Shown here piece after piece: positions 1 to 11,012 of a DNA stretch of 64,000 bases. A program made the position numbers and the translations under genes. The notes beneath the pieces are model-generated. The model ran no database searches. It had not been told where the DNA came from and saw nothing but the letters and a program-made list of their open reading frames with translations. Position 1 is the stretch's first letter; every line of letters begins with the position of its first letter. Source of the stretch: Solanum dulcamara (taxonomy: Eukaryota; Streptophyta; Magnoliopsida; Solanales; Solanaceae); the NCBI RefSeq assembly GCF_947179165.1, contig NC_077245.1:41037286-41101285 (forward strand), given 5' to 3'.

Positions 1-419
1 CTGCACAAATAAAGAAACCAGAAGCAAGCAAATGACCACCCAACCATGGCTCCTGCAGTACCCTGTCCATGGTTGCTGCACTTGGTTTGGTTGTTGATGA
101 CCCTATTATTGTTTGCATAGTTGTTGTAGTTAGGATGTTTGATGTTGTATAGTACACCTATTGTTGCTGCACAAATACTCCCACTCACACACCAACACTT
201 ATGTTTGATCTCCAAAGTTGTTGCTCTGCAGCTGCACCCTGGCCATGATGAGTACTTTGTTGGATTGTTCAGCTGAGGTATGTTTTTCCTGTTGGCTTTC
301 CACAGATGCTGTATATGTCTTTGTTGCTGACTGACACCTTCACAACTAAGGCAACAAGAAAAAACAAAGCAAACATCCAAAAAAGGCTCCTGAGTTTCTG
401 AAGTTTCTGCAATTCTGAG

Positions 420-820
420 AGTTAAGCCGGCTAACTTTTTCAAGGTCGCTCGACTAAAGTCTCCAATTATATGTTTGAGCTGAAACTTATTAGGGTTTGC
501 AATTACTATATTTGCTGTAGTCCTGCAATATTTGGAGGCCTTTTCCACAAGCTGGAAGCTCCAAATTGCAAATTGCTCCCTCATTATGCTTAAGTCGTCT
601 AACTTTTTCAAGGTCGCTCGACTAACGTCTCCAATTATCCGTTTGAGCTGAAACTTCTTGGGCTTTGCAATTACTATATTTTCTGTAGTCCTGCAACATT
701 TGGAGGCCTGGAAACTCCAAATTGCAAATTGCTCCCTCATTAGGCTTAAGTCGGCTAACTTTTACAAGGTCGCTCGACTAACGTCTCCAATTATCCATTT
801 GAGCTGAAACTTCTTGGTCT
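420..820 (-). repeat. LINE 3' UTR tandem repeat, three units of about 160 bp
   Basis: A block containing the plus-strand word AAGGTCGCTCGACTAA or close variants recurs at about 431, 599 and 755, a spacing of 168 and 156 bp. Each unit also carries a TTTGAGCTGAAACTT word and a CCTGCAA word. The reverse complement of the same unit recurs three times at 24360-24745 in the 3' UTR of the full LINE. It is therefore a family feature, not a chance local duplication. Confidence 0.85.
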
Positions 821-904
821 TTGCATATACTGTATTTGTTGTAATACTGCACAAGCTGGAGTCATTTTGATTTTGCATGGTGTATTTGTTGAGGATTGTT
901 GATT

Positions 905-985
905 GCTTCTGGGCTCTGCTGTTGCTGTTGAGTTGCTGCTGCTGTTGCTCAGTTGCTGTCACTGTTGCTGCTGTAGTATGGCCTA
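905..985. repeat. CTG/GTT-rich low-complexity tract
   Basis: The tract is an imperfect trinucleotide run (CTG, TTG) inside the LINE 3' UTR. It produces short open frames rich in Leu/Cys or Gln that have no other coding support. Confidence 0.8.
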
Positions 986-1284
986 TGTTGTTGAGGTATT
1001 GGTGCAAGAACTCCAAACTCAGCTGCTGCAAGTCCAACCCAAGGCTCAAAGTAGCATGATACCTGAAGTGAATTGCAATTGTTGGCTGATATGTTTCTGA
1101 TTTGCAGGTACCTGCACAATCACAAAGGAAAAGAAAATGGAAGATATATATTCTAATCCTTACCTCAAGGGGTAAGTTGATTATTCTAGGAAGACAATAA
1201 ACAAGGGAGACTCTCCCCTTTACAAAATTCCTATCTATGAATTTATACATAGGGAATTCTGTACTACAATTAATGATATACAAA

Positions 1285-1935
1285 TCAAGGAGGTTGTTTG
1301 ATCCTCTTCAGTTTTGTCCTCCTAAAGTTTGCCATCCCCATTTTGTCCAAGATGTAGTATCCTTTTGTTTCCTTAGGAAGCTGTTGAGCACTGTAGAATT
1401 GAACCATGCTGTCTACACTGTGGCTATGCTTGGAAAGTGTATCTGCAACAAAGTTAGCTTCCCTATAGGTGTGCTTACATTGAAAGAAATCCAGCATTAT
1501 GATCAGCTCCTGCAGGTTTGTGATGTAGTTCCTGATGGTCCAGAGAGATGTGATCTCTTGTTTTAGCCATTTCACAAGTAATTCAGAGTCAACCTCCAGT
1601 AGAACCCTGCTGTAGCCATGTTGAATACACCAGATAATGCCTATGACTACAACTTGTACCTCAGTTTGGTTTTTAGAACCAATTCCAAGTGGTGCAGCAA
1701 ATGCATAAAGGATGTTTCCTTTATGATCTCTTAGGATGCCCCCAGCTCCAATTCTTCCAGGATTATCCAAGGCACTTCCATCAGTATTCAATTTAACCAC
1801 ATGGTAAGCTGGTTTGTGCCAACTAACTTGGATGATTTTCAGCTCATGGTTGCAGCTTTCCACCATAGCTATTAGCTTCTTCCAGTCACTTGGCTAATTA
1901 ATGTAAGGGAAAGCTGTGAAGATCAGCATGTATAG
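1285..1935 (-). pseudogene. LINE ORF2 C-terminal RNase H domain (remnant)
   Basis: The open part (1285-1866, 193 aa) is an RNase H-like domain of the RVT_3 type found at the C-terminus of plant L1 reverse transcriptases. It contains KLNTDGSALDNPG with the first catalytic Asp, a GAGGILRD strand, the LLEVDSELLVKWL helix and the REANFVADTLSKH segment, and it ends in a basic tail (RRTKLKRIKQPP). It aligns end to end with residues about 340-523 of the ORF at 21950-23521. The Met at 1866 is internal: similarity continues upstream to about 1935 through an in-frame stop near 1898 and a small insertion. No reverse transcriptase domain precedes it, so it cannot be functional. Confidence 0.85.
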
Positions 1936-1949
1936 TTAGGTTTGTCCTT

Positions 1950-4097
1950 TCAAATTAAACTTTATGGTGTTATTATGGAGTGTATTATACACCTTGTGTG
2001 TGGCTGGAAATGTGAAAATGGTATAGGAATGCTTGGCGTCGGAGAGAACCCAAATTGTAGTTATTATAGTTGAATTGTCGTCGAAGTAAAGTCTTGTTCT
2101 TGTGAGTTGTTGCTGCAGGGGTGTGGGGTGTTGTTGCAGGGCCTAAATATGTTCTAAAGAGGGTTAATGTGCTTTTGGTGGCAACCACATGACCCCTCGT
2201 TTAGTATAATTAAAGGTGTTACAAAATAAAGGCTAGACACCCTATTTTGGATATCATATTTTTGAGCAAGCCGTTTAGAATTTATATTGTGTATTGTTGG
2301 TGTGAATTGCTTAAACATATGCCACAGGTTGTTGTTGTTGGTTGGCTGTAGTGTTTAGGGATCTAATTGGAAATTTGGATAGGGCACATTATAGGGGAGG
2401 TGCTGCCCAATTTTCATTAACGCCTTAACTAATTAAAGAACTAGTTAAGGGGAGGAACAAGAAAATAGGTTCCATGAATGCTAAGGTGCAACTTAAGATG
2501 CTGGAAAGTAAAAAGTGGTTGATATTCGTATTACTTCCATGTTGAATAGGTTGAAAGGGCAACGAAACGATCAGGATAAAGGAGTAACTCAGACAATGTA
2601 TGTAAAGCTTTCTCTTGGCATATTTTGGTATAAGTATGTACAACTATCTTTCTTTCCTTCTGGCAAGTCTTAGACTTACGTGAATTGTATGTGGAATGTG
2701 GGGATAATTCCATTCCCATAAATCCGGGTACGCCTCATTATCCCTAACTACAATTAGGTGTTGACACCCCTATAAGAATTGAGCATTGCCTGTTAAGGCT
2801 TCTACGTGCTAAAGAGTAGTGTGTGGGAAACTATCTTTCCTTTCTCTAGATATGTACTTGGTATGAAAATGAGATTATCATGACATAGTTGTTCACAGAG
2901 CCCCAGGATGAGTCGGGTACGAGATATGTATATAATGACCACTTGAAGAAAAGTACATACTATGTAGAGTTTACTCTCTTTCATTTCTGGCATGTCTTAG
3001 TTGTAAGTTAAATATGATGTGAGCTACAGAGTAACTCCATTCTTAACATCGCCTATTTACTTTTGAATGTCGAACTCTGATAGTAATTGAGCTATTTCCT
3101 TGGAAACTTCTGTATGGTAATGAGGTACCAAATGTACAGGCTCCAAGTCTTAAGAACTATACGAGATTAAGTGTTTTTGATTCCATAAATGATTTGGCCC
3201 TATGTTAATACACATCTAGGTTCCCCGAGATTACTTTTGAGGCAGCCCATAATGGCAGTTAGAGGACACTTGAGATGACTACACCGTACTCGGGTCCTCA
3301 AACAAAAGCTTAACTTTCTTATTTTGTCGAGACTCTGATAATGATTTAAATTGCATATAGTTACTCACTACTCTACTCGTTTATACTGTAACCCTTCTTT
3401 CACCGAGTCCCGGGTCGGGTATGTTATCGTGCACAATTCACTGCATTATCCACTAAGCCCCTCACTAGAGGGCCGGGTACGTATATATATATATGGTTAT
3501 GTGGAGTGATAAGGAGATGATTGCACCGAGCCCAATGATGGTCCTACATATATGATTCACCGAGTCCCCGAAGGGGCCGGCTATACGATATGATATGTGC
3601 ATGCATGCTTTTGTAATTCATAGAATACAAGTTCAGGCTTCTAATTTGATAATTTGTTCCCCTACTTCTTTATTTCGGATATACTTCCAGTTGTGTTATG
3701 TAACGTTTTACATACTAAGTACATATGTCGTACTGACACCCTTTTCTTGGGGGGCTGTGTTCATGCCCGCAGGTACAGATACAGGTTTTAGGAGTCCGTC
3801 AGCTTAGGATTCCATGCAGCACAGCTGGAAGAGGATCCATTGTATCGGGGCCTAGTTTTTGATACTGTCCACTGATGTATAAAATTGTTTTGTCCATTCG
3901 GGGGTACGACGGGGGTCCTGTCCCGCCATATGTTGTCGTTAATATTTTTAGAGGTCTGCAGACATGTGTGTGTGGGTTGTGTATATCAGTTTGATTCAGC
4001 TAGGTCTACGTGATGTACGGTATATGTTATTATGTTATGGTAGCCTTGTCGGATCGCATGCCCTTTCATGTTGTGACACAAACGAAAAGGGCTATAG
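1950..4097 (+). mobile_element. Element A, left LTR (partial, both ends missing)
   Basis: The segment matches the central and 3' parts of the LTR at 8728-11664 and of the element B LTRs. Shared blocks include the GTTGTTGTTGGTTGG stretch at about 2330, the GAGTCCC hairpin repeats at 3401-3580, the conserved hairpin block at about 3715-3785 and the GGGTACGACGGGGG stretch at about 3901. The first kilobase is absent, replaced by the truncated LINE. The last part, with the LTR terminus and primer-binding site, is missing because of a deletion at 4097/4098. It is on the plus strand because the following interior has a plus-strand polypurine tract. Confidence 0.8.
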
Positions 4098-4105
4098 GAC
4101 AATCC
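4090..4105 (+). other. Deletion junction removing LTR end and PBS of element A copy 1
   Basis: Comparison with 11510-11840 shows that about 310 bp are absent here, including the LTR terminus and the tRNA primer-binding site. The junction joins a GGGCTATAG word to a GACAATCCCTCC word. CTA(T)AGGAC-like microhomology is present at both sides in the intact copy. Confidence 0.75.
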
Positions 4106-4200
4106 CTCCTTAATAAATTGTTATGTGTACGGTGATGTTTCTAAAGAGGAGATTATTTCTGACCTCTTTTCTTGTAGATAGGTACAGATCGGGGTGAAAG

Positions 4201-4551
4201 ATGAAAAAACCAGCTCTAGATAGCGGAGGGGGTGTGGGCAAGGCCCCCAGGGTGCCATCGGGATCGGGATCTCAAGCTCTGGAACCAAGCAGGAGGAGTC
4301 CGAGCTATTCTATTGAGACTGACCCTTTGGAGGACCCCACTTATTCGATTGAGACAAATCCTTCAGAGGACCTCCAGTATGCTAGTAAGGTTGATTCCTT
4401 GGAAGGCCCAACGATAATAGCCCCAAAATGTCTGATGAACCAAGAAGCGATTTCGGAAGCCATGCCGATTGCTCTGATGATGGAGCACTATATCAGGCCG
4501 GCTCCTACGGTAAGTGTTACTACGCACTCGAGCCCCTTATCTTGGACGTAG
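4201..4551 (+). CDS. Uncharacterised ORF at the gag position of element A, copy 1 (shortened)
   Basis: This 116-aa ORF begins just downstream of where the PBS would be, the position of gag. It is Ser/Pro/Gly-rich at the N-terminus, then has an acidic repeat in which SYSIETDPLEDP is followed by TYSIETNPSEDL. It has no zinc knuckle or capsid signature and I recognise no family. The homologous ORF at 11935-12426 is 163 aa; this copy stops earlier. Codon differences between the copies are mostly amino-acid-changing, as expected for neutral decay. It may be a gag-leader remnant or simply an open frame. Confidence 0.3.
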   Translation: MKKPALDSGGGVGKAPRVPSGSGSQALEPSRRSPSYSIETDPLEDPTYSIETNPSEDLQYASKVDSLEGPTIIAPKCLMNQEAISEAMPIALMMEHYIRPAPTVSVTTHSSPLSWT

Positions 4552-5593
4552 GTAAACTAGGGGTCGCCTGGTTATTCATGTCTTTTAGACTCAAGTGAGG
4601 AAGATGATGAGGGACAGATAAGTAGGTGGCACACAGATGAGGAGGAAGAGCATACTTCACCTCCTAGGTCGCTGGGATGGACAAGGGACTAACTGGCTAT
4701 AGGTACAGGGAAGTGATAGGTAAAGTTTCGTTGACTATATGGGGTAATATTGCAAGTTTTGGTTTTGTTATAATGTAAGAAGCCATGTGCGGCTATAACG
4801 TGAAAGGTGATAAACACATGTTTATATTGTCCCTGTGAGACATTATGGCAGTAATACGATATGATATGAATATATTTATATATGTGTTGGCCCTGTGAGG
4901 CATGGTTGGTATTTTCTGTGTGCAGGTTGTGGGATAGTAAGAAGGGTAGAGGAAACTCTGCCAAAATTTTCCCAGAATATGGAAAAGGGAATAAAACATA
5001 GCGTTATAACATGTCTTGGAAATTGATATCGAGTACCCATATTATGCTAAACCAAAGCTGTAAGAGGTACTCTTCACGTCGTCAATAAAGGGCATCCTCT
5101 TTACTTGGGGAAGTTTATTTCAAAGAAACAAAAGTCGATCTGAGGAGTACGGTTCAGACCGCAGTATCTCCAACCGTAATTGTGCTGCAGGAAAAAAAAA
5201 GAAGCTCAGGTTGAAGGGTAAGATGTACAGTAATTGAGCTTCACTCTTTTTGAAAATACCAAGCCCCCAATTCCTAATTGTAAATTAGATGAGTTGTTCA
5301 TAACTCGAGGATAAACTCAGAAGGAGATCAGGTAGGTCAAGTATTAAAAGAAGTACTGTGATGTTTAAGAGATTCTGGTTTCTTCCAACAATGGTAGGGA
5401 AATGGTTTACGATAACAGTTTATAGTTTTCCACCGACTAATTGGGGATAGAACTTCTAACAGAAGCACCTCAAAGAGATGTCAGGAACTGAATATGAGTA
5501 TGAACTAAAAAGGGGATATGTAAGTATGAATTGAACAGTGTGATACAAGTATACAAGGATAAAGTGAGACCGCTAATAAGGCTCCCTTGGTAG

Positions 5594-5815
5594 ATGCTAA
5601 TTAAGTTAAAAGCCTGCGTTGAGTACGCAGTAAGGGTATGGAGCTTAAGATATAAAAGAATGACGCGCGTACACAATGTCTCCCCAAAAATAATAGCACT
5701 CTTAAGAGATAAAGACGGCAAGCCTGAGGACTATATGGAACAACTTCCATTCGTCCTAAGAGACAAGGGATATACGTTGGGAAAGCCACTACTCCAAGAG
5801 AACTTTGGACAGTGA
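5594..5815 (+). CDS. Uncharacterised ORF with LKACVEY motif, element A copy 1
   Basis: This 73-aa open frame has counterparts at 13230-13514 (94 aa) and, in element D, at 54609-54803 on the minus strand. All share an LKACVEY start, a WSLRYK segment, an MTRV segment and a PKI segment. The frame continues upstream past the Met through a stop in the A copies. I recognise no family. Substitutions between the A and D copies are mainly nonsynonymous, so I see no sign of selection on the protein. It is most likely decayed gag/pol sequence that happens to stay open. Confidence 0.25.
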   Translation: MLIKLKACVEYAVRVWSLRYKRMTRVHNVSPKIIALLRDKDGKPEDYMEQLPFVLRDKGYTLGKPLLQENFGQ

Positions 5816-7062
5816 ATGTCGGAATACAAATGTGGCCTAGTTAAAAGAAAATTTAAAACAGTTACAAGTGTATATTAACTATTATAAGGATAAGTAGAAT
5901 GTGGCCTATGGCAAGTTTTTCCATGGGTCCCAGTACTTAAGTACAGATTAATAGAGGAGATGTCGCACTATGTATGGATAGGTTCTCGTCGCTTCATAAT
6001 TTTGTCGAGGCTCCATACGCGGATAACCAGGTTGGGAAAAATATACAGAAAGACGGGGACATGACACAGTACCAAGTAGATTGGGGAAGGGGATTGGACG
6101 AAATTGAGACTGTACATACAGACATAGAACAAAGTATAAGCGGATAAAGGTATAAGTACCCTATAAAGGGGGGAAGCAAGTGAGAAAACTACAAAGGTAA
6201 GATGGAAACAATTGATATGGCAACTTATTTAAGATGGATGTTTAAACTCTAAGAAAATTCCTTGCTGAACTAAGTTAGAAAGGTCGGGAAGCCACCAGTA
6301 ATTGAATAGAAGTTAGAACGGTATGTAGGAAAGCATTGAGAGGTTTTGACAAAACCTAGAATGACATAACGCTAGAAGGTGAATGCGTATGAAAAGAAAA
6401 GGGTATAGCAATAAAAGGCTACCAAATAATTCAAGAGACACTACGAAGGATAATGATAGCATGATGGGTCAAAATCCAAGATGTCAGCTATAGAGTTGGT
6501 CGCAAAGGGTGTGCGATAGATGTGTAACCAAGGAAAAAGGAACACGAAACCTCCTATGATAGGGGATGAGAAGAGCACGGAGGGAATAAGGGAAAAGGAA
6601 GACGTATCAAAAATAGCTCACAAGCAAGTTCCAACATAAGTGAGTTGTGTATAGTAGAATGAACCAAAAGACGGAAGGACTACGACTACCTCCTATAAGT
6701 CGCGTCCGAATGGTCGTGCAACCTACGGATATGTATACCTAACCCTCAGGTTAAGTAAGTAAGTACATGATAAAAGGGATAGGGGTTCAATGACGACAAC
6801 GCAATTATGATATTTTGGATACCCCACCCAAAAGCTACAAAGATAGGTAAGTCAAACTATCGGAATGGAATTAGTACCACAGACAAAGTAAGGCGTGGTC
6901 ACGATTGGACCAAGGGTCTATCTGAAACTTGATATAGGATGAAAGGGGTAAAAATGACAAGGCAAAACATAAAGATGAGCGAGACGACCCTAAGGTAAAT
7001 CTTGGGCCAAGTTGAGTACCCCGTACCATGTGGCTAGGATTACAATGAAACGTGACATGAAA

Positions 7063-7165
7063 ACTTCCCAGGGAGGTCACCCATCCTAGTATTGCGTTCG
7101 CCCAAGCACGCTTAACTTCAAAATGCTGATGGAATTTAGTGCGTTAGTGTTATTATAAGCACACA
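7063..7165 (-). pseudogene. 5S rRNA-like segment inside element A (antisense to the element)
   Basis: Read on the minus strand, the sequence follows plant 5S rRNA from the A-box region (AAGTTAAGCGTGCTTGGGCG) through an intermediate-element-like stretch to the box C region (GGATGGGTGACC, then TGGGAAGT). The 5' third (minus strand, about 7141-7165) is more degenerate. Box A, intermediate and box C are the internal Pol III promoter of 5S genes. The segment lies in the interior about 1.6 kb upstream of the polypurine tract. The same segment, with the same flanks and orientation relative to the element, occurs in element D at 53104-53216. Confidence 0.85.
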
Positions 7166-7739
7166 AGATACCAGAATCCAAACTAGCGACAGAAGAGCGA
7201 TATGAGACTATATACCTAGAGTATTATAAGTTACGTTAAGGAAGCGATAAAAGGACCTTGAGCAAAACAAGCAAGATTGACTGATCACTAATTGATGACA
7301 CTCTGGTATGCTATAATTCTTTAATGTAACACTAGTTACTGATAGGCAAACCACGGAATGGCCATGCGGGCCGATGGATAAGGAAATCGTGAAACAGTTT
7401 AACCAGGAGGGACAAAACTAATTGGTTATCACAGGATACCAAACTTATATGTTAGGTTCCTTTGGAATTATGTCAGGTAATGATAGACAGGGCATAGAAC
7501 GACTATGAAAACCAACTCTAAGGGTTGAAAAGCAAAAGCCCCAAAAGATAGAGTGCCAGTTAAAGTTCTGAAAAGAGTCGAGAGGGGCCATATGAGACTG
7601 ATTAATGTCATTACGAACCTATTTTATACTCTGTAAGAGTAGGGTGCTATATGGGTTATTGTGAGTAGGCTAATGAATCAACCTATTTGCTTCCAATCAA
7701 GAGTACCTATGTACCTGAAATTAGGTGGAGTTATAGAAC

Positions 7740-8602
7740 ATGAAGATAGTAAGGTTCCGTGAGATTTCCCCAGTTAATATCTTAGATAGAAGGACTTTAA
7801 AAATGATTAACATTTGGACATCAATCCAAGAAGAGATCGGGAACACATGTAGATATTAGTACCCTAGGTTGTCCCTCGAGCTGCTGAACAGATTGAGCAT
7901 ACTATCAAACGTTAGAAGATATATTGCGGGCTTATATGGTTGGCTTTAAGAGTAACTGAGACAATCGTCCACCACTTATTGGGTTTGCCTATGAGAAGGG
8001 ATACCATTCCAGTATCCAGATGACCCCCTACAAGATGTTGTAATGCAGAGTGTATAAGTCCCCCTATTGGGGAAAAGGCTATGCTGGTAGGCCAAACAGG
8101 ATTAAGCAAACTATTGACTAACAACCCAGAGTCGACAGAAATGATATACAAATAATCGACATCAACATTCAGAGTTCAAATGGATGATTGGATATTCATA
8201 ACAGAGTCACCCAGAAAAGAGAACTTAACCCAAAATATATTAGACTGTATCAAGTTGCTCATAAGGTGGGCAACATGGCTGGTAAGTTGAACTTACCACC
8301 TTATTTGGAAACTATGCATGCAGTCCATCAGATAGGAATGCTTCGCAAGGGTACTGACGAGTCACCCAGGATATATTCCATAGATGATGTCCAGGAGATG
8401 GAATCTTGTGAGAAAAATAACCTATCGCCATCTTAGACCGGCAAACTAGAAGATTGTAGACTAAAGGCGTGCCTTCCGTCAAGATATGGTGGAAAAACCA
8501 AAACCAGAAAGAGAATGACCGGGGAAACTGAAGAGAACATAAAACACAGGTATTCGCACCTATTCCTGACGTCAGCAGGTAACCCCAACTCCTGAAATTC
8601 AT
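7740..8602 (+). pseudogene. Degenerate gypsy integrase / chromodomain remnant, element A
   Basis: Scattered plus-strand frames resemble the end of a Ty3/gypsy pol. A stretch near 7755 reads like the integrase segment before the second catalytic Asp. The open frame 8188-8436 (82 aa) reads like the integrase C-terminal fold (VHQIGMLRKG corresponds to the usual VFHVSMLRK). Another frame at 8430-8560 recalls the ILDRQ...VLWRN chromodomain-like tail of Tekay/Del elements. Stops and frameshifts separate the pieces. Its position just before the polypurine tract is correct for a gypsy integrase. It cannot encode a working enzyme. Confidence 0.65.
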
Positions 8603-8713
8603 ATATTAAGTACTTGGATAGAAGTAGGTGTTATAGAAACAATAAAGAATCTCCCTACGATTTGTATAAGGTGCTAAGAGAAGTTTTGTCTAACATTCGG
8701 GGACGAATGTTCT

Positions 8714-8727
8714 AAAGGGGGGAAGGA
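8714..8727 (+). other. Polypurine tract of element A
   Basis: AAAGGGGGGAAGGA lies immediately before the LTR start TGTTATACCCC. It is the plus-strand priming site of LTR retrotransposons and sets the orientation. The same tract precedes the 3' LTR of element B. Confidence 0.85.
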
Positions 8728-9115
8728 TGTTATACCCCACACTTTTAAACTCAGAATGTCTCATAAGTTCCTTAGACATTATCATGTGAGATGGATACGC
8801 TACGAAACTATCAAACGACTCCAAGGAAGGAAGAATGTGATACCCCATAGTAGAGAAGGTTGGAAATGGAGTCATAAGAATTCGGAAGGAATTGGAGGCT
8901 AAGTAATGAGTCGTTGGACTTGATTTACCTAGGTAAGCTACTAACTTGGAAGTCCTACATACTTAAGCTAATGGAGTACGTACCAAGCTTGCGTAGCATG
9001 AATTACATAGGCTCTTAAGACAAGACGAGATTATGAACCCACGGGGGAGAGGAGAAGATGACACGTGGTAGCAAAAGGAGGTGCCATGTGGCATCCTAGG
9101 CAAGTTCCATGTGGC

Positions 9116-9166
9116 AGCAGGTGACCCACCTGCTTGGGGTCAAGTAGGTGACCCAGCTACTTGGGG
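9116..9166. repeat. Palindromic CAAGTAGGTGA...CACCTACTTG cluster
   Basis: Several short inverted copies of AAGTAGGTGA / CACCTGCTTG lie just upstream of the LTR promoter. Equivalent clusters sit at 26597-26660, 40151-40217 and 59199-59272, with a weaker one at 41370-41410. Confidence 0.65.
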
Positions 9167-9182
9167 GTGGGCCCCACCAAGG

Positions 9183-9290
9183 GCACGTGGCATCCTTGGA
9201 GGCTAGGTGTTGATCCGTGGCCCAATAAGGTCTTGACACGTATCACCCTTAGGGGCTGACACGTGTCACTTCCTAAGGAACCATATATAT
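9183..9290 (+). promoter_or_regulatory. LTR U3 promoter: G-boxes, CCAAT and TATA
   Basis: There are CACGTG/ACGTGTC words at about 9184 and 9260, a CCAAT at 9222, and a TATATAT box near 9283, followed downstream by an untranslated leader. The same order recurs in every LTR of this superfamily. CACGTG is the plant G-box bound by bZIP/bHLH factors; activity here is inferred. Confidence 0.6.
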
Positions 9291-10814
9291 GTATGTTAAT
9301 GACTCTTTAGTCATTATGTACCCAAAAATCAGCCAAAACATAGAGAGAAAACGTGAGAGAAAGAGAGTACCTATGGCAGCTATGGTTTGGAAGAATTAAG
9401 GGTGAGTTCTTCACTTTTCCTCTGTGAATTAATTATCTACGGTTTTCCCTAAGCACGTGGATATGTATATATGTATTTTACGAGGTTTACGGAACCAAAA
9501 CTTCATCTTTACAATTGGAAACTTGGAAGAAAGGAGAAGAGAAAAACGTAGAGGGGCAAGGGAGGGAGCTACGGGTTTGCTCCAAGAAAGAGGAAAGGCC
9601 CGATTTCGTTTTGTGAATTAATTATTAAAGGTGTTACAAAATAAAGGCTAGACACCCTATTTTGGATATCATATTTTTGAGCAAGTCGTTTAGAGTTTAT
9701 ATTGTGTATTATTGGTGTGAATTGCTTAAACATATGCCGCAGGTTGTTGTTGTTGGTTGGCTGTAGTTTTTAGAGATCTAATTGGAAATTTGGATAGGGC
9801 ACATTATAGGGGAGGTGCTGCCCAATTTTCGTTAACGCCTTAACTAATTAAATAACTAGTTAAGGGGAGGAACAATAAAATAGGTTCCATGAATGCTAAG
9901 GTACAACTTAAGATGCTGGAAAGTTAAAAGTGGTTGATATTCGTATTACTTCCATGTTGAATAGGTTCAAAGGGCAACGAAGCAAGCAGGATAAAGGAGT
10001 AACTCAGACAAGGTATGTAAAGCTTTCTCTTGGCATGTTTTGGTATAAGTACGTACAACTATCTTTCTTTCCTTCTGGCAAGTCTTAGACTTACGTGAAT
10101 TGTATGTGGAATGTGGGGATAATTCCATTCCCATAAATCCGGGTATGCCTCATAATCCCTAACTACAGTTAGGTGTTGACACCCCTATAAGAATTGAGCA
10201 TTGCCTGTTAAGGCTTCTACGTGCTAAAGAGTAGTGTGTGGGAAACTATCTTCCCTTTCTCTAGATATGTACTTGGTATGAAAATGAGATTATGATGTCA
10301 CAGTTGTTCACCGAGCCCCAGGATGGGTCGGGTAGGAGATATTTATATAATGACCACCTGAAGAAAAGTACATACTATGTAGAGTTTACTCTCTTTCTTT
10401 TCTGGCATGTGTTAGTTGTAAGTTAAATATGATGTGAGCTTTGGAGTAACTCTATTCTTAACATCGCCTATTTACTTTTGAATGTCGAACTCTGATAGTA
10501 ATTGAGTTATTTCCTTGGAAACTTCTGTATGGTAAAGAGGTACCAAATGTACAGGCTTCAATTCTTAAGGACTATACGAGACTAATTGTTTTTGATTCCA
10601 TAAATGATTTGGCCCTATGTTAATACACGTCTAGGGTCCCCGAGATTACTTTTGAGGCAGCCCATAATGGCAGTTAGAGGACACTTGAGATGACTAGACC
10701 GTTACTTGGGTCCTCAAACAAAAGCTTAACTTTCTTATTTTGTCGAGACTCTGATAATGATTTAAATTGCATATAGTTACTCACTACTCTACTCGTGTAT
10801 ACTGTAACCCTTCT

Positions 10815-11012
10815 TTCACCGAGTTTCGGGCCGGGTACGTTATCGTGCACAATTCATTGCATTGTCCACCGAGCCTTTCACTAGAGGGCCAGGTATGTAT
10901 GTATATGTATATATATATATGGTGAGGTGGTGTGATAAGGAGATGATGGCGCCGAGCCCAATGATGGTCCTACAGATATGATTCACCGAGTCCCCGAAGG
11001 GGCCGGCTATAC
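10815..11012. repeat. GAGTCCC...GGGCCGG hairpin repeats in element A LTR
   Basis: Several diverged units of the CCGAGTCCC / GGGCCGGGTA motif are spaced unevenly; the last is CCGAGTCCCCGAAGGGGCCGG. Each unit can fold on itself through CCC/GGG pairing. Confidence 0.65.

Larger units (their letters stand above)
1..1945 (-). mobile_element. 5'-truncated L1-type LINE fragment
   Basis: The segment carries the C-terminal RNase H part of a LINE ORF2 (1285 to about 1935, minus strand) followed leftward by a 3' untranslated region. That region has the same tandem repeat as the full LINE at 15714-25006. Upstream of about 1945 (plus coordinates) the match to LINE ORF2 stops and LTR sequence of element A begins, so the copy is 5'-truncated, the usual outcome of target-primed reverse transcription. 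The 3' end lies at or beyond the left window edge, because the full LINE has about 1.5 kb of 3' UTR. Assignment rests on protein and repeat similarity seen within this window; the TSD cannot be examined. Confidence 0.8.

Noticed and set aside
877..1100. Leu/Cys-rich ORFs on the plus strand
   Set aside because: They arise from a CTG/GTT-rich tract in the 3' UTR of a minus-strand LINE; no start context or conservation.
1237..1566. 109-aa plus-strand ORF
   Set aside because: It is antisense to the LINE RNase H domain, which has clear similarity on the minus strand.
4507..4600. A possible intron (GGTAAGTG donor, TGTCTTTTAG acceptor) in the element A leader ORF
   Set aside because: The splice would shift the downstream frame, and the longer copy reads through without splicing; no transcript evidence.
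5594..5815. LKACVEY ORF as a conserved novel gene
   Set aside because: Codon comparison of the element A and D copies gives mostly amino-acid-changing differences, so conservation of the open frame does not indicate selection. It is kept only as a low-confidence feature.
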